Under the pieces are notes generated by a model. The model had not been told where the DNA came from. It saw nothing but the letters and a program-made list of their open reading frames with translations, and searched no databases. 64,000 nt of DNA. Source: Vombatus ursinus (taxonomy: Eukaryota > Chordata > Mammalia > Diprotodontia > Vombatidae). The position numbers and the translations under genes were made by a program. This document shows, piece by piece, positions 34,301 to 46,300 of the stretch; the first letter of the stretch is position 1, and every line of letters starts with the position of its first letter. The DNA lies in assembly GCF_900497805.2 (NCBI RefSeq), contig NW_020948983.1, forward strand, positions 20,871,202 to 20,935,201, in the 5' to 3' direction.

Positions 34301-37300
34301 AGGATAGGCACAGTGTGTGCAGATCACATCACTGGTGTGTGGCTGTGCTTCACGAGTGGGAATGCACTTGTTTGTTTGGTGATCTGTGAAACACGAGTGT
34401 GTCTCTGGAGTTGTGCAAAAAGGAGGGGAATCTCTGCCCTTGCTTACCCATGGTGTGGTGAAGTGCCTGTGAATTTGGAGAGAGAGACATCAAATCTGTC
34501 CGCAGGGAACCAAATCTCTCATGTTTTACAGGGGAGGAATTCTTTTACTGGAAACTCCCAGCTCCCAACATGCATTTGCTTTTACAGTTCTAATACTCCC
34601 TTGAGTTTCAAGCCCTGTTTATGTTTTGGATGGGTGGCACTGAGCCCCAGAGTATTCAGTGGGAATCAATTATCTGCAATTACATAAACTTGTAAGCTCT
34701 GGAAGGGATTTGCATATCCTCTGGCTTAGTAATTATTTGCTGAATTGAATTCCCACTCCAGTTTTGTGGCCCTGCCTAGGCTCAAAAGCAATTAAAATAA
34801 ACCTGTCTTTTGGATTCTGTAACTCCAGAGGAACTAACAAATATTCTGCTTGCTGTCCAAATGTGGGACCCTATAGCCTTGTTGTTTGGCAGATATGGCC
34901 TCTCCTCTGGCTTAGTGTCTATTGACCCCGAAGACAAGGGCTTCTGGAGCTGGCCTGAAAGCTGGTAAGCAGCATCAGTGTCCTAAGAAGGGCAGCAAGT
35001 GACCTTCCTGGAAGGTGGTTTGTAGGTATGGTGACCATCTTTTTCAGACCCGGACCTAAGACTCGTGGTCTGAGAAAGGATTATTATTATTATTTTTTTT
35101 TTATATTAAGACTGTCTCATAAAATCTAGGACTTTTGATTGCAATAGGCAGAGGCTAGATAAAAGGCCAAATATCCCTGAGACGCTGTTTGGTATCTAAG
35201 TGTGGCATAGAAAATGGACCTGAAGTCTGTGAAGCAGGTAACCCAGGGCCACCTGAGGCTGCTTTGCCTGGCTTTTTCCCAGGGACAATACTTTGAGCTC
35301 CAAAGACTGCTCTGTTTGGGAAGTACGAGCCCCGGGACTCCTGCATCTACACTTCTTGTGGATTGGTGGTTAAGCTTTAACGGCCTAGAGATGGAGCTTT
35401 GGAAGGGAAGGAGGAGTTCCACCTCTCCTTCTCCCTGTGTACCTCTGAGGTCTGCCCAGTATTTATGTATGTGTCTTGTCCTCTCCTTTGCATGAGCTTC
35501 CCAGACCATGCTCTTCTTTGGAAGCTGCACCAAGAGATTGATGTGAAGACCACCAGTGGGGGGCGGGTAGAAGGGCTTGAGGTCAGCCCCAATAGTGCCA
35601 GATTTTATATTGAAATCTTAAGCCTCCTGGTTATCTGCCAGATGGTGGTGGCGTCTGACGGCCAACCAGGAGCCAAGTCAGCTTCCAGGGCATCCAATGC
35701 TCCCAAAGGGGTACTGGCCCACAGGGTGTTGTTTGGAAGGAATGTCACAGGAGTAGAGATTTAATGCATAGGGGCTCTTTCTACATGCCAGCTCATAGGC
35801 AGAGGGTGATATGTTTTCTGGGGAGAGGAGGGAGGAGATGCTCTGACGACTTCTTTGCCTTCCCAGGAGCACCTTCTGCTCCATCATTGCCCAGCTGACC
35901 GAGGAGACGCAGCCCCTGTTTGAGACCACCCTCAAGTCCAGGGCTGTGTCTGCAGACTGTGACGCCAGGTTCACTTGCATTGTCACAGGTAAGGATGCCT
36001 TTTGGGACCATCTTGTGCTGATCACCAGAGACTTCAGGTTAGGGATGAGGGCTAATGTGACCTGTGGCAACCGGTGACAAGTAGATGCATGTGCCTGCTC
36101 ACTTGACCTGTCCTTGCCAAAAGTGTGAAGTCTGCTTTTGCTGATAGCTCCAGCTTCCCCCAGTTTTTGGCCTTTTCTTCCCCTCCATGGTATACCTTCC
36201 TTAACTCCCTTTAGGGCCCAGGACCTCAGGAATCTCCCCTTCTTTGCAACCTGTCCTCAAGCAGGAGAGGATAGGAGAACTATAATAACAATGAAAGCTT
36301 ACATTCATATGGCAGTTTTTAGAGGCAGAGACCTTTCACATACTTTCCCCCATATACTTCACATTTGAGTCAGGGCAGGTGTTATTCTACCCATTTTACA
36401 GATAAACTGAACATCAGAAAGGCAAGTGGCATTGCCAAAAAATGGCATAGCCATGGTTTAAACTTGAGTCTTCTGATTCCACCAGCCATTGTTCTTTATC
36501 CTGTTCCACATTACCTCTCAAACAGGGGCTGCGTCTCCTCGGTCAATGTAGGATGGTAGAACCAGAAGGGACCTTGGAAAGATCACCTTTATCCATACCA
36601 TTCATTTTACACATGAGGCAACCGGAGCTTAGCATGTTGTTGATTTTAAGAACAATAATGTTTGTACAACTTACATTTATGTAGCACTTTAAGGTTTGCA
36701 AAGCTTTCTAGATGCATAATCTCATTTGATCCTCACATCAATCCCTTGAAACAAATAGCATAGCTATTTTTAATCCCCATTTTATAGTTGAGGAAACTGA
36801 GTCTCAGGGAGGTTGTGACATGTCACACAAGTAGTATTGGAGATCCAATTTAAATGCAGTTCATTCCTGACTCCAAGTCTAGTGCTTTCCCCCTACACCA
36901 TACTGCCTCTTTCCTAGTTGTATTTACATATTAACAAGCCACAAGCCAAAAGAATGAATCTCTAACTGTGGAATTTCAAACATCAGGAAGCTGGTGGGAG
37001 AAATATTTGCAGAATAAAGGGGGTGTTTTCTGGTATTCTTGAAATCATATTATGGGGGTGGCTGCTTACTCCCCTTGTGCTTAAGACTAGCTCGTTCCAT
37101 GCATATGTCTATGTGGGAGCCCCTGTGCCAAAATGCCTGTATTCATATGCCTGTGTCCTGGTATGTCTGTTTGCCGTTGTCAGCTGCTTTTGCAGAGGTG
37201 GTGGTTGGTTCAGTGTGTGTGTGTGAGTGTGTGTGTGAGTGAGTGTGTGTGTGTGAGTGAGTGTGTGTGTGTGTGTATGTGTGTGTGTGTTTGCCCCTGG

Positions 37301-40300
37301 CTTTACAGAAGAATTCCAGATAGTATCATTGTGGTATTGAGGATCATATGACTGCCATGTTCAGATTAGTAGGGATTCAGATGGCATTAAATTCAACAAA
37401 CATTTTCTAAAAGCCAACCAAGTACAAGGCACTGTGCTAGACTCCAGGGCTATAATGAGAAAAAAGAAATGGTTCCTGCCCTCAGAAAGCTTACATTCTA
37501 TCATATACAACAAATCTGTAAATAAATGAAGGACAAAGAAAATTGGATAGAAAGAGAGTGCCAACCACTGAGGTGGGGGAAAGATGGCTTAGCCGATGGC
37601 CTTCCCTTCTATCTCTCCCCCCCCTTCTCTTATCCCTTTCCCCTTCTATTTTCCTGTAGGGCAGGATAGATTTCTGTACCCCATTTCCTATATTTGTTAT
37701 TTCCCAGTTGCATGCGAAAACATTTTTTTTTTAAACATGTGCTTTTAAAACTTTGGGTTCCAAATTTTCTCCCTTCCTACCCACCCTCATTGAAAAGGCA
37801 AGCAACTCAATATAGGTTTTATACATGTGCAGTTATGCAAAACACTTCCATAGTAGTCATGTTGTGAAAAACTAACTCTATTTCCCTTAATCCTATCCCA
37901 CCCCCCCATTTATTCTATTCTTTCTTTTGACCCTGTCCCTCCTTAGAAGTGTTTGCTTCTGATTACCCCCTTTCCCAATCTGCCCTCCTCTCTATCATCC
38001 CCCTACTCTCTTGTCCCCTTCTCCCCCTATTTTCCTGTAGGGTAAGACAGATTTCCATACCCAATTGAGTGTGTGTGTTTATTCCCTCCTTAAGCCAAAT
38101 CCTTTGAGAATAAGATTCACTCATTCCCTCTCAACTTCCCTATTTCCCCTCCACTGTAAGAGCCTTTCTTTTGTTTTTGTTTTTTGTGAGATAATTTACC
38201 CCCTTCTACCTTTCCCTTTCTCCTTCTCCCAGTATAATCCTCTCTCACCCCTTAATTTTATTCTACAGATATGACCCCTTCATCTTCAACTCACCCTGTG
38301 CCCCCTATCTATATCTATATCTATACCTATCTATCTATCTATCTAATTTTTTCCCTCCAACTACCCTAATACTGACAAAGGTCTTATGAGTTATAAATAT
38401 AATCTTTCCATGCAGTAATGTAAACAGTTCAACTTTAATAAGTCTCTTATGATTTCTCTTTCCTGTTTACCTCTTCATGTTCCACTTGAGTCTTGTATTT
38501 GAAAGTCAGATTTTCTATTCAGCTCTGGTCTTTTCATCAGGAATGCTTGAAAGTTCTCTATTTCACCGAATGACCATTTTTTCCTCTGAAGGATTATACT
38601 CAGTTTTTCTGGGTAGGTGATTCTTGGTTGTAATCCTACCTCCTTTGACCTCCAGAATATTATATTCCATGCCCTGCAGTCCCTTAATGTAGAAGCTGCT
38701 AAATCTTGTGTTATCCTGATTGTGTTTCCACAATACTTCAATTGTTTCCTTCTGGCTGCTTGCAATATTTTCTCCTTGACCTGGGAACTCTGGAATTTGA
38801 CTACAATATTCATAGGAGTTTTCCTTTGGGGATCTCTTTTAGGAGGAGATTGGTGGATTCTTTCAATTTCTATTTTGCCCTCTGGTTCTAAAATATCAGG
38901 GCAGTTTTCCTTGATAATTTCTTGAAAGATGATGTCTAGGCTCTTTTTTTCATCATGGCTTTCAGATAGTCCAACAATTTTAAAATTCTCTCTCCTGGAT
39001 CTATTTTCCAGGTCAGTTGTTTTTCCAATGAGAAATTTCACATTTTCTTCTATTTTTTCATTCTTTTGGATTTGTTTTACAGTGTCTTGATTTCTCATAA
39101 TGTCATAAAGCTTCCAATTGCTGTATTCTAATTTTTAAGGAAGTATTTTCTTCAGTAAGCTTTTGGACTTCCTTTTCCATTTGGCCAATTTTGCTTTTTA
39201 AGGCATTCTTCTCCTCATTGGCTTTTTGTACCCCTTTTGCCATTGGGTTAGGCTATTTTTTAAGGTGTTATTTTCTTCAGTATTTTTTTGGATGTCCTTT
39301 AGCAAGCTATTGACTTGTTTTTCATGATTTTCTTGCATCCCTCTCATTTCTCTTCCCAGTTTTTCCTCTATTTCTCTTACTTGCTTCTCAAAATTCTTTT
39401 TGAGCTCTTCCAAGGCCTGGGACTGATTCGTATTTTTCTTGGAGGCTTTGGATGTAGGAGCTTTGACTTCGTTGTCTTCTTTTGGTTGTATGTTTTGATC
39501 TTCTTTGTTACCAAAAAAAGATTCCATGGTCTGACACTTCTTGCGAGGTTTGCTCATGATCCCAACCAATTACTTGAGCTATAAACTCTTTATTAAAGTA
39601 GAGGTCTGCTTCCAAAGAGATACTTCCAGGGACCTGTAAATTTTCAGTTCTTCCAAGGTGGTATGATAAGGAACGAGGTGTTTACTCTTTTCCTGGCCTA
39701 TACTCTGGTCTATGAGTGACCACAAACACTCTTTTCTGCCTTGGAACTGTGAGGAGGATTTCCTCTCCACCACCACTACAAGCTCCACCACGCCAGCGCT
39801 CCTTCTTGACTGAGGACCGCCATCTAGAACTGTGACCCAGATCCAAGCATGAGCAAAGCAAGAGGTTCCTGCCTCAGTGCTGGCAAAGAGATCCCTGCAA
39901 TCCCCCTCTGATCAGTCACTCAATTCCCCCTCAGTCTGTGGGCCAGAAGCTCAGGAGACAGCCGCCACCCTGGGGCCACACTCGGTAACTGGGGCTGAGA
40001 CCTAGCTTCTCTCTCACTGCAGAAATAGACTTTTCTCACTGACCTTCTAAGTTGTCTTTGGCATTCTGGGTTGAGAAGTCTGGAAACTGCCACAGCTGCC
40101 TGTGATTCAGTCCTTTGAGGCCTGCTCCAGGTTTGCTGTGACCTGCGCGCCCACGTAGAGTTGCGCTCCTCTCCCAGCCCAGTGCGATATACCTTTCTGA
40201 TCAACCATCCAGGTTGTCTTGGGCTGGAAATTTGTTTCTCTCTGTCTTTTTGTGGGTTCTGCTGCTTTAGAATTTGTTTAGAACCATTTTTTAATACGTA

Positions 40301-43300
40301 TTTGGAGGGGTTTGGGGGACAGCTCAAGCAAGTCACTGCTTTCACTCTACCATCTTGGCTCTGCCCCCTAGATAGAATTTTTAAATGTTACCTGGGGCAT
40401 AAAAATGATATCTTCAAATATCTGAGGGGCTGCCTTGTGGAAAAGAGATTAGGCTTGGTTTGTTTTTCTCCATTCAGGCAGTCAGTAAACATTTCCTAAG
40501 GACCTACTATTTGTCAAGCACTGTGCTAGCTGCTGGGGGTACAAAGAAAGGCAAAAAGACAGTCCCTGCCCTCAAGGGGCTCCCTGTCTAACTGGGGAGA
40601 CAATGTGCAAACAGCTATGAACAAACAAGCAATATTTATAGGAAAGAAACAACAGAATTGGTTGGAAAAGGCTTCCTGGATCTGTTCATGGTGATGGTAC
40701 AGTGAGTGCCAGAGCCACAGGTGCTTAGAAGGACACAATTTATCCCCAACATAATTTCTTTCATTATCCTGAGCACTGGCCTGTTTCGTGGATTAAGGTC
40801 ACTGTTATTTAGCCTTCCTGTGGCTTTCACTCCCTTTCCTGTTTATTTGACAGAAACTCATGATGCTTTTGTCTTCTCTCTTTGGGACCCTCCTGGAATA
40901 GAATGGGGACCCTATCAAAAGTGATCCTACACATGCTGCTGTATCCTATCTGCAGATCTGGGGGAAGCCACTTAGAAATAGGGGAGCAGAGTCAAGAAAA
41001 GCCTGAAAGTTCACTCTGGTCTGAAGCAGGCTTGGGAAAGCAAAAGCATTCCAGAAAGCCTTAGGTCTTCAATTGAGATGGTCCCAAACCAACCTAGACT
41101 TCAAGGCTGGGGTGACCCAGAGCAGACCTAGACTGAAATCTCCATGGCCTTCCTTCCATCAGCCCCAGTCCTTTGAGGGTCTCCAAACCAAGGATGGCCA
41201 AGACATGGCTGGATCTCAACTAGCTACTCCTTGCTAATCTCATTTTTCTTCTGTTCGGTAGGCTCATAACCCCAAAACTCCAAAGCCTTGTGTGAATATA
41301 TGCCTAGCAAGGGTATCTTCTGTCTGTGAGGCAGGAGCCCTGCAATCTGAGTTACAAAGCAGTTCAGAGGTCATCTAGTCCAACCTCCCGTTCTGTGCAG
41401 GAATCTTCTTTCTAACATCTCTGATAGGTGGTCCTTTGGCCTCTTTTTGAATATTCTTAGTGCTGGTGAGCTCACTACCTCACAAAGTGACCATTTTCAT
41501 TATTTGATGACTCCAGTTAGCAGTGAATTCTTCTTTGTGTTGAATCCAAATTTGCTTTCCTGTGAGTTTCCATCATTGGCTCCACTTCTGCCCTCCCCTG
41601 TTAAGAATACAAGTTCAAAAAAAAAAAAAAAAGAATACAAGTTCCTTGAAGGAAGGGGCTGTTTTACTTGTATTCTTGTATCCCCAGTGCCTAGGACAGT
41701 GCCTGGCTTGCTATGATAGATATTTATTAATTGATTGATCCCAGCTTACATCAATTCTGCTTTCTACAGGAAGCCTTTTCCAACCAATTCTGTTGTTTCT
41801 TTCCTATAAATATTGCTTGTTTGTTCATAGCTGTTTGCACATTGTCTCCCCAATTAGACAGGGAGCCCCTTGAGGGCAGGGACTGTCTTTTTGCCTTTCT
41901 TTGTACCCCCAGCAGCTAGCACAGTGCTTGACAAATAGTAGGTCCTTAGGAAATGTTTACTGACTGCCTGAATGGAGAAAAACAAACCAAGCCTAATCTC
42001 TTTTCCACAAGGCAGCCCCTCAGATATTTGAAGATATCATGTCCCTCCTAAGCCAAGGCGGTAACACGGAGAGATGAAATAGATAGTCTGCCACTGGAGG
42101 CTGCTCTGCTCAGGGTGGTATGAGTGCCCATGAGGGGACAGCTAAACAAATCCTTATCTTGGGTGAGTGAGTGTATGTCTTCTTCCTTGGCAGAGTTGAA
42201 AATAACTCGGTGATTAAGTCAAATGTCTTTCTGGGAGAACGTTTCCTCAAGTCCTTGAGTTGTTTTGCAGCTCTGAGCCACTGACCTTTCCCTGCCTGTT
42301 TGCATAAGCACCACAGTATGGTATCCAGGCTCTGAGACTGGCAGGTTCTAAGTTCCCTGAACTTCCTGCTCCTGAGAGCTTCCTCCAGCTGTCAGGCCAC
42401 TCAGCTGATCCCTGTGGGAATCTGGGTTGGGAGGCACATCATGGGACAGGGAGACATGGAACCAGCCCCTCACAGTGGTGAGATCATTCCACAAGATGGC
42501 TGAGGACATTTGTGGTCTCTGGCATTTATCAGATGCACACAGATGCAGTGATGTAACCGCGGGCTTTTAGCTCAGTGGAAACATGGAGCTCACTTTACGG
42601 CTGGGGTTGTATGGGGAGGGTGCCAGGGTTGTTCTACATCCATTTTTATCTCCCATTCCTGCCCTAGTTAGACCCCAGGGCAATATCCCCTAGTCAGTTT
42701 AACTCAACATTTATCAGGTGCTTACCATGTGCCGGGCATGGGTCTCTAAAACGTGCTTTATGCTTCTTGCCTCTGTACCTTTGTTCATGCTGTTCCCTCC
42801 ACCTGGCATGCCGTCTTCTTCATCTCAGCCTTTTGAAATTCTCCCCATCTTTAAAGGACTGGCTTAAATGCCATCTCTTCTCTGAAATTTACCCTGATTC
42901 ACTATGACACCCTGCCCCTAACTCCTAAGCTGGAAAACTTCTCTAAACCAGGAGAGTACTTTGTTTATAGGTCTCACAGCATGTATTGGCACTGCCATGT
43001 AATTCAATTACTTGCACATTTGTCACATCTGCCTTGTTATTAAGCTTTTTTAGGGCAGATGTGGTATTTACATATTTATCTTTGAACCCCTCCCTCCAGC
43101 ACCTAGGACTCTTTGTTGCAGATTTAATTCAATAAATATTTATAAAGCACCTACTATGTGCCAGACACTGTGCTAAGGCACATATTAGGTGCTCATTAGA
43201 TATTTGTAGAAGAAATTAGTATGTTAATGTTTATGACCTCCAAAAGACATCCCTTAGGTAGGAAGCGTGTTATAGTCACTGAAGGGTGAGAGTAGTGACT

Positions 43301-46300
43301 GAGTAAGACATGTACCTCTGAGGACAGAGCCAGAAACCAAACAGTGGGAACAATTGGTGTCTGGAAATGTAGAACTAGCCAGGCTTGGTGGCACACACCT
43401 GTCATCCCATATACTAGAGAGGCTGAGGTTGGCAGATCTCTTGAGCACAGGAGTATGGTTATTGGGTGTCTGCACCAAGTTCAACATTCATCCCTTGAGT
43501 CCCTGGGAGTGGGGGATAGCACCAGGTTACTAAAGGAGGGGCAGCCATAAATATCAGAAACAACCTGCTACCATGTTGATCAGTGATGGGACTGGGACTG
43601 TGAGAAGCCTTATACTTCCAGAGTAGAAGAAAGGAATAGAGAAATAATTTCTTATGTAATCTAATAAAATAAAACCTTCTTGAGCCTTAGCTTTCTCATC
43701 TGTAAAATTAGTAGCTCTATGATTCTATGATTAGACAGAATAACATAGACAGAAAGATACTAAACTGGGAGTCAGGAGACATACTGGTTCCACTGATTTG
43801 TTTTGAGATCTTGGGTAGGTCACGTCATCTCTCTGGTCCTCAGTTTCTCCATCTGTAAAATGAGAGGGTCAGGCTTGAAGACCTTCAATGTCTCTCCCCT
43901 TTCTGATATTCTGTTTTACTATAATCCTATGATTGATCCATTCCAATCTTGCCAGTTTACAGAATATTCAGGTACTGGGGTAAAGACTAGGTATCAGTGG
44001 TCAGAGCTGTCTCTGAGCCCTTCCAGGCTCTCCTGCCTGTGGGTGTGGGAGTTTCCTTTTTAGAGGCAGCTAGGTGATATAGGAAGACCTGAGTTCAAAT
44101 CTTGCCTCAGATCCGACCTGTGTGATTCTGGGCAAGTCACTTGACCTCTGTCTTCCTCATTTTAAAAATGGGAATATATTAGCATCTTACCTCTTAGAGT
44201 TGTTGTGAGGATAAATGAAATAATATCTATAAACCTTAAAGTGCTAAATAAAAGCTAGCTATTGTTATTATTAAAGCCCCTCAGTCTTTCCTTTCTGCCT
44301 CAGCAAAGTTGAGCTTCTAATCAACAGCATGGGCCAGTGGCCCTTTGGGCAGGCAGTCTGCCCTCTCTGCCCAGGTCATTGAGGATATCTTAGGGGCCTA
44401 TTACTGGAAGTCCTCTTCCTTGCTCCAGATGATTTGGAATTGCTCTTTCTACAGTAGTGTGTTACTTCCTCCCCAGGATACCCGGAACCTGAGGTGACGT
44501 GGTACAAGGATGACGAGGAGCTGGACCGCTACTGTGGCCTGCCAAAATATGAGATTTCTCAGCAGGGGAATCGGCACACCCTACAGCTGTACAAGTGAGT
44601 GGGGCTGGGGTTGTGTGGGCTACTCCCTTCACAGATGTGGAGGAGGGGAGTAAATGCATTTGTGTTGATGTGTATGTGGTGAGAGGTGGCTTTGTGTCAG
44701 TCACTGAAGGGGACATCCTAAATGACATTTGAGCTCAGTGGAGATTGGAAGAAGCTATAGACCTGCCCTTCTCAGGGAAGAATGGAGTAGAGAAGGACTG
44801 AGAGGTCTTATTACACCCTGACCCTCATGAAAGCAATTCTCCTTGGGGCCCCTCCAGCCTGTAGGAGACAGAAGACTGACTGTCCAAAGCAACAGGGGAG
44901 GCAACCCACTAGACAGTACCATTCATTTGGCCAGGACCCATCTCTGCCTGGGGAGTCAAGAATTCTGGCTGCTTTGGTGCTAAGACTAAGTCTTTCCTGC
45001 TTACCTCAGACCCCAGAACAAAAGTTCACAGGATTTAGGTCTATTAGGGGTCTTAAAGATCATCTAGTCTAACCCTCTCATTTTTCAGATGGGGAAACTG
45101 AGACCTAAGGAGATTATATGAATTCACAGAATCTCTGAGTTGGAAGGGAGTTCGGGGGTTATATATAGCTCAGTCTGTACTTGACCAAGAATTTCCCCTA
45201 CAGTATTCTTGATAAATGATCACCCAGCCATTGCTGGAAGATCTCTAGGGAGGGGGAACCCATTACTTTCTGAGATAGTCCATTGCATTTTTGGGAATCA
45301 TTCTAATTATAAGGAAATTTTTCCTTCCATCAAACATAAATCTTCCTTTCTGCAACTTCCACCCACCATTCCTAGTTCTTCCTTCTGAGGCCAAGCAGGA
45401 TAAATATAATTCTCATAAGAAAACAGCCCTTCCAATATTAAAGGCAGTGACCATGTTCCCCCAAATCTTCTCTTTTCAAGGCCAACAATTCCTAATTCCT
45501 CCAACCAGAATGGTCTTGATGCTCTCTCTCACTGTCCTGATTTGGAACACTCTAGCTTACCACTGTCCTTAAAATATGGTACCCACATCTGGATGTATTG
45601 CTCCAGATGGTCTGGCAAGGAAACGGTGCAACAGTATTCCCTCTACTCTGGACCCCATCCCTCTCTCAATGCAGCCTAAGACTGCATTAGCTTTTTTAGA
45701 GGCTGTCATGTTGACTTGCCTGAGGTCACACAGATCAGTCAGTCACTTAGGCAGTGGGGCTTGAGTTTTGAACTCTTCTAACTTCAGATCCATTGGTCTT
45801 TCCATTTTACCTCACTGCTTTATAGATGTTGAATATCCTTTGTGCCATTGAGGTCCTCTGAGGCTAAGATTAACCGAAAGGCAGATACTGGGCACCATGT
45901 AAATGGAGGGTCATAGAATCATAGATAGACAGATTCAACCCTTCCGTTTTGGAGATGAGGAAACTGAGGGCAAGAGAAGTTATGTGACTTGCTCAAGGTG
46001 ATGCAAGTGGCAAGTGGCAAAGCCAGGATTCAGACCCAGGTTCTTTGGAACTTAGAGTCAGAACATCTGAATTCAAATTTCACCGGTCTCCTAGTTGACC
46101 TTTGGGCCTCAGTTTACTTACCTGCAAAATGAGAGGGTTGGACTCAGAGATCTCTTTCAGTTCTTTGTGGTCCTGTGACCCTAACTCCAAGTCTAGCATT
46201 CTTTCCATTGATATCTTTTGGCTTCTTGTGTAGCGTAAGGCTCAGCCCTATTTCAGCTCAGGTGACTGGCATGACTGCCTGAACTCTGAGACTGCTCCTT

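Noticed and set aside
37217-37291. Run of GTGAGT words resembling splice donors
   Set aside because: They are part of a GT microsatellite, with no coding exon or acceptor in register.
42556-42590. TAGCTCAGTGG resembling a tRNA A box
   Set aside because: No B box (GGTTCGANTCC) at the right distance and no cloverleaf; chance match or a very old SINE head.
43378-43460. Alu-like sequence
   Set aside because: The match continues into the 7SL S domain, and Alu is primate-specific; a 7SL pseudogene explains it better.
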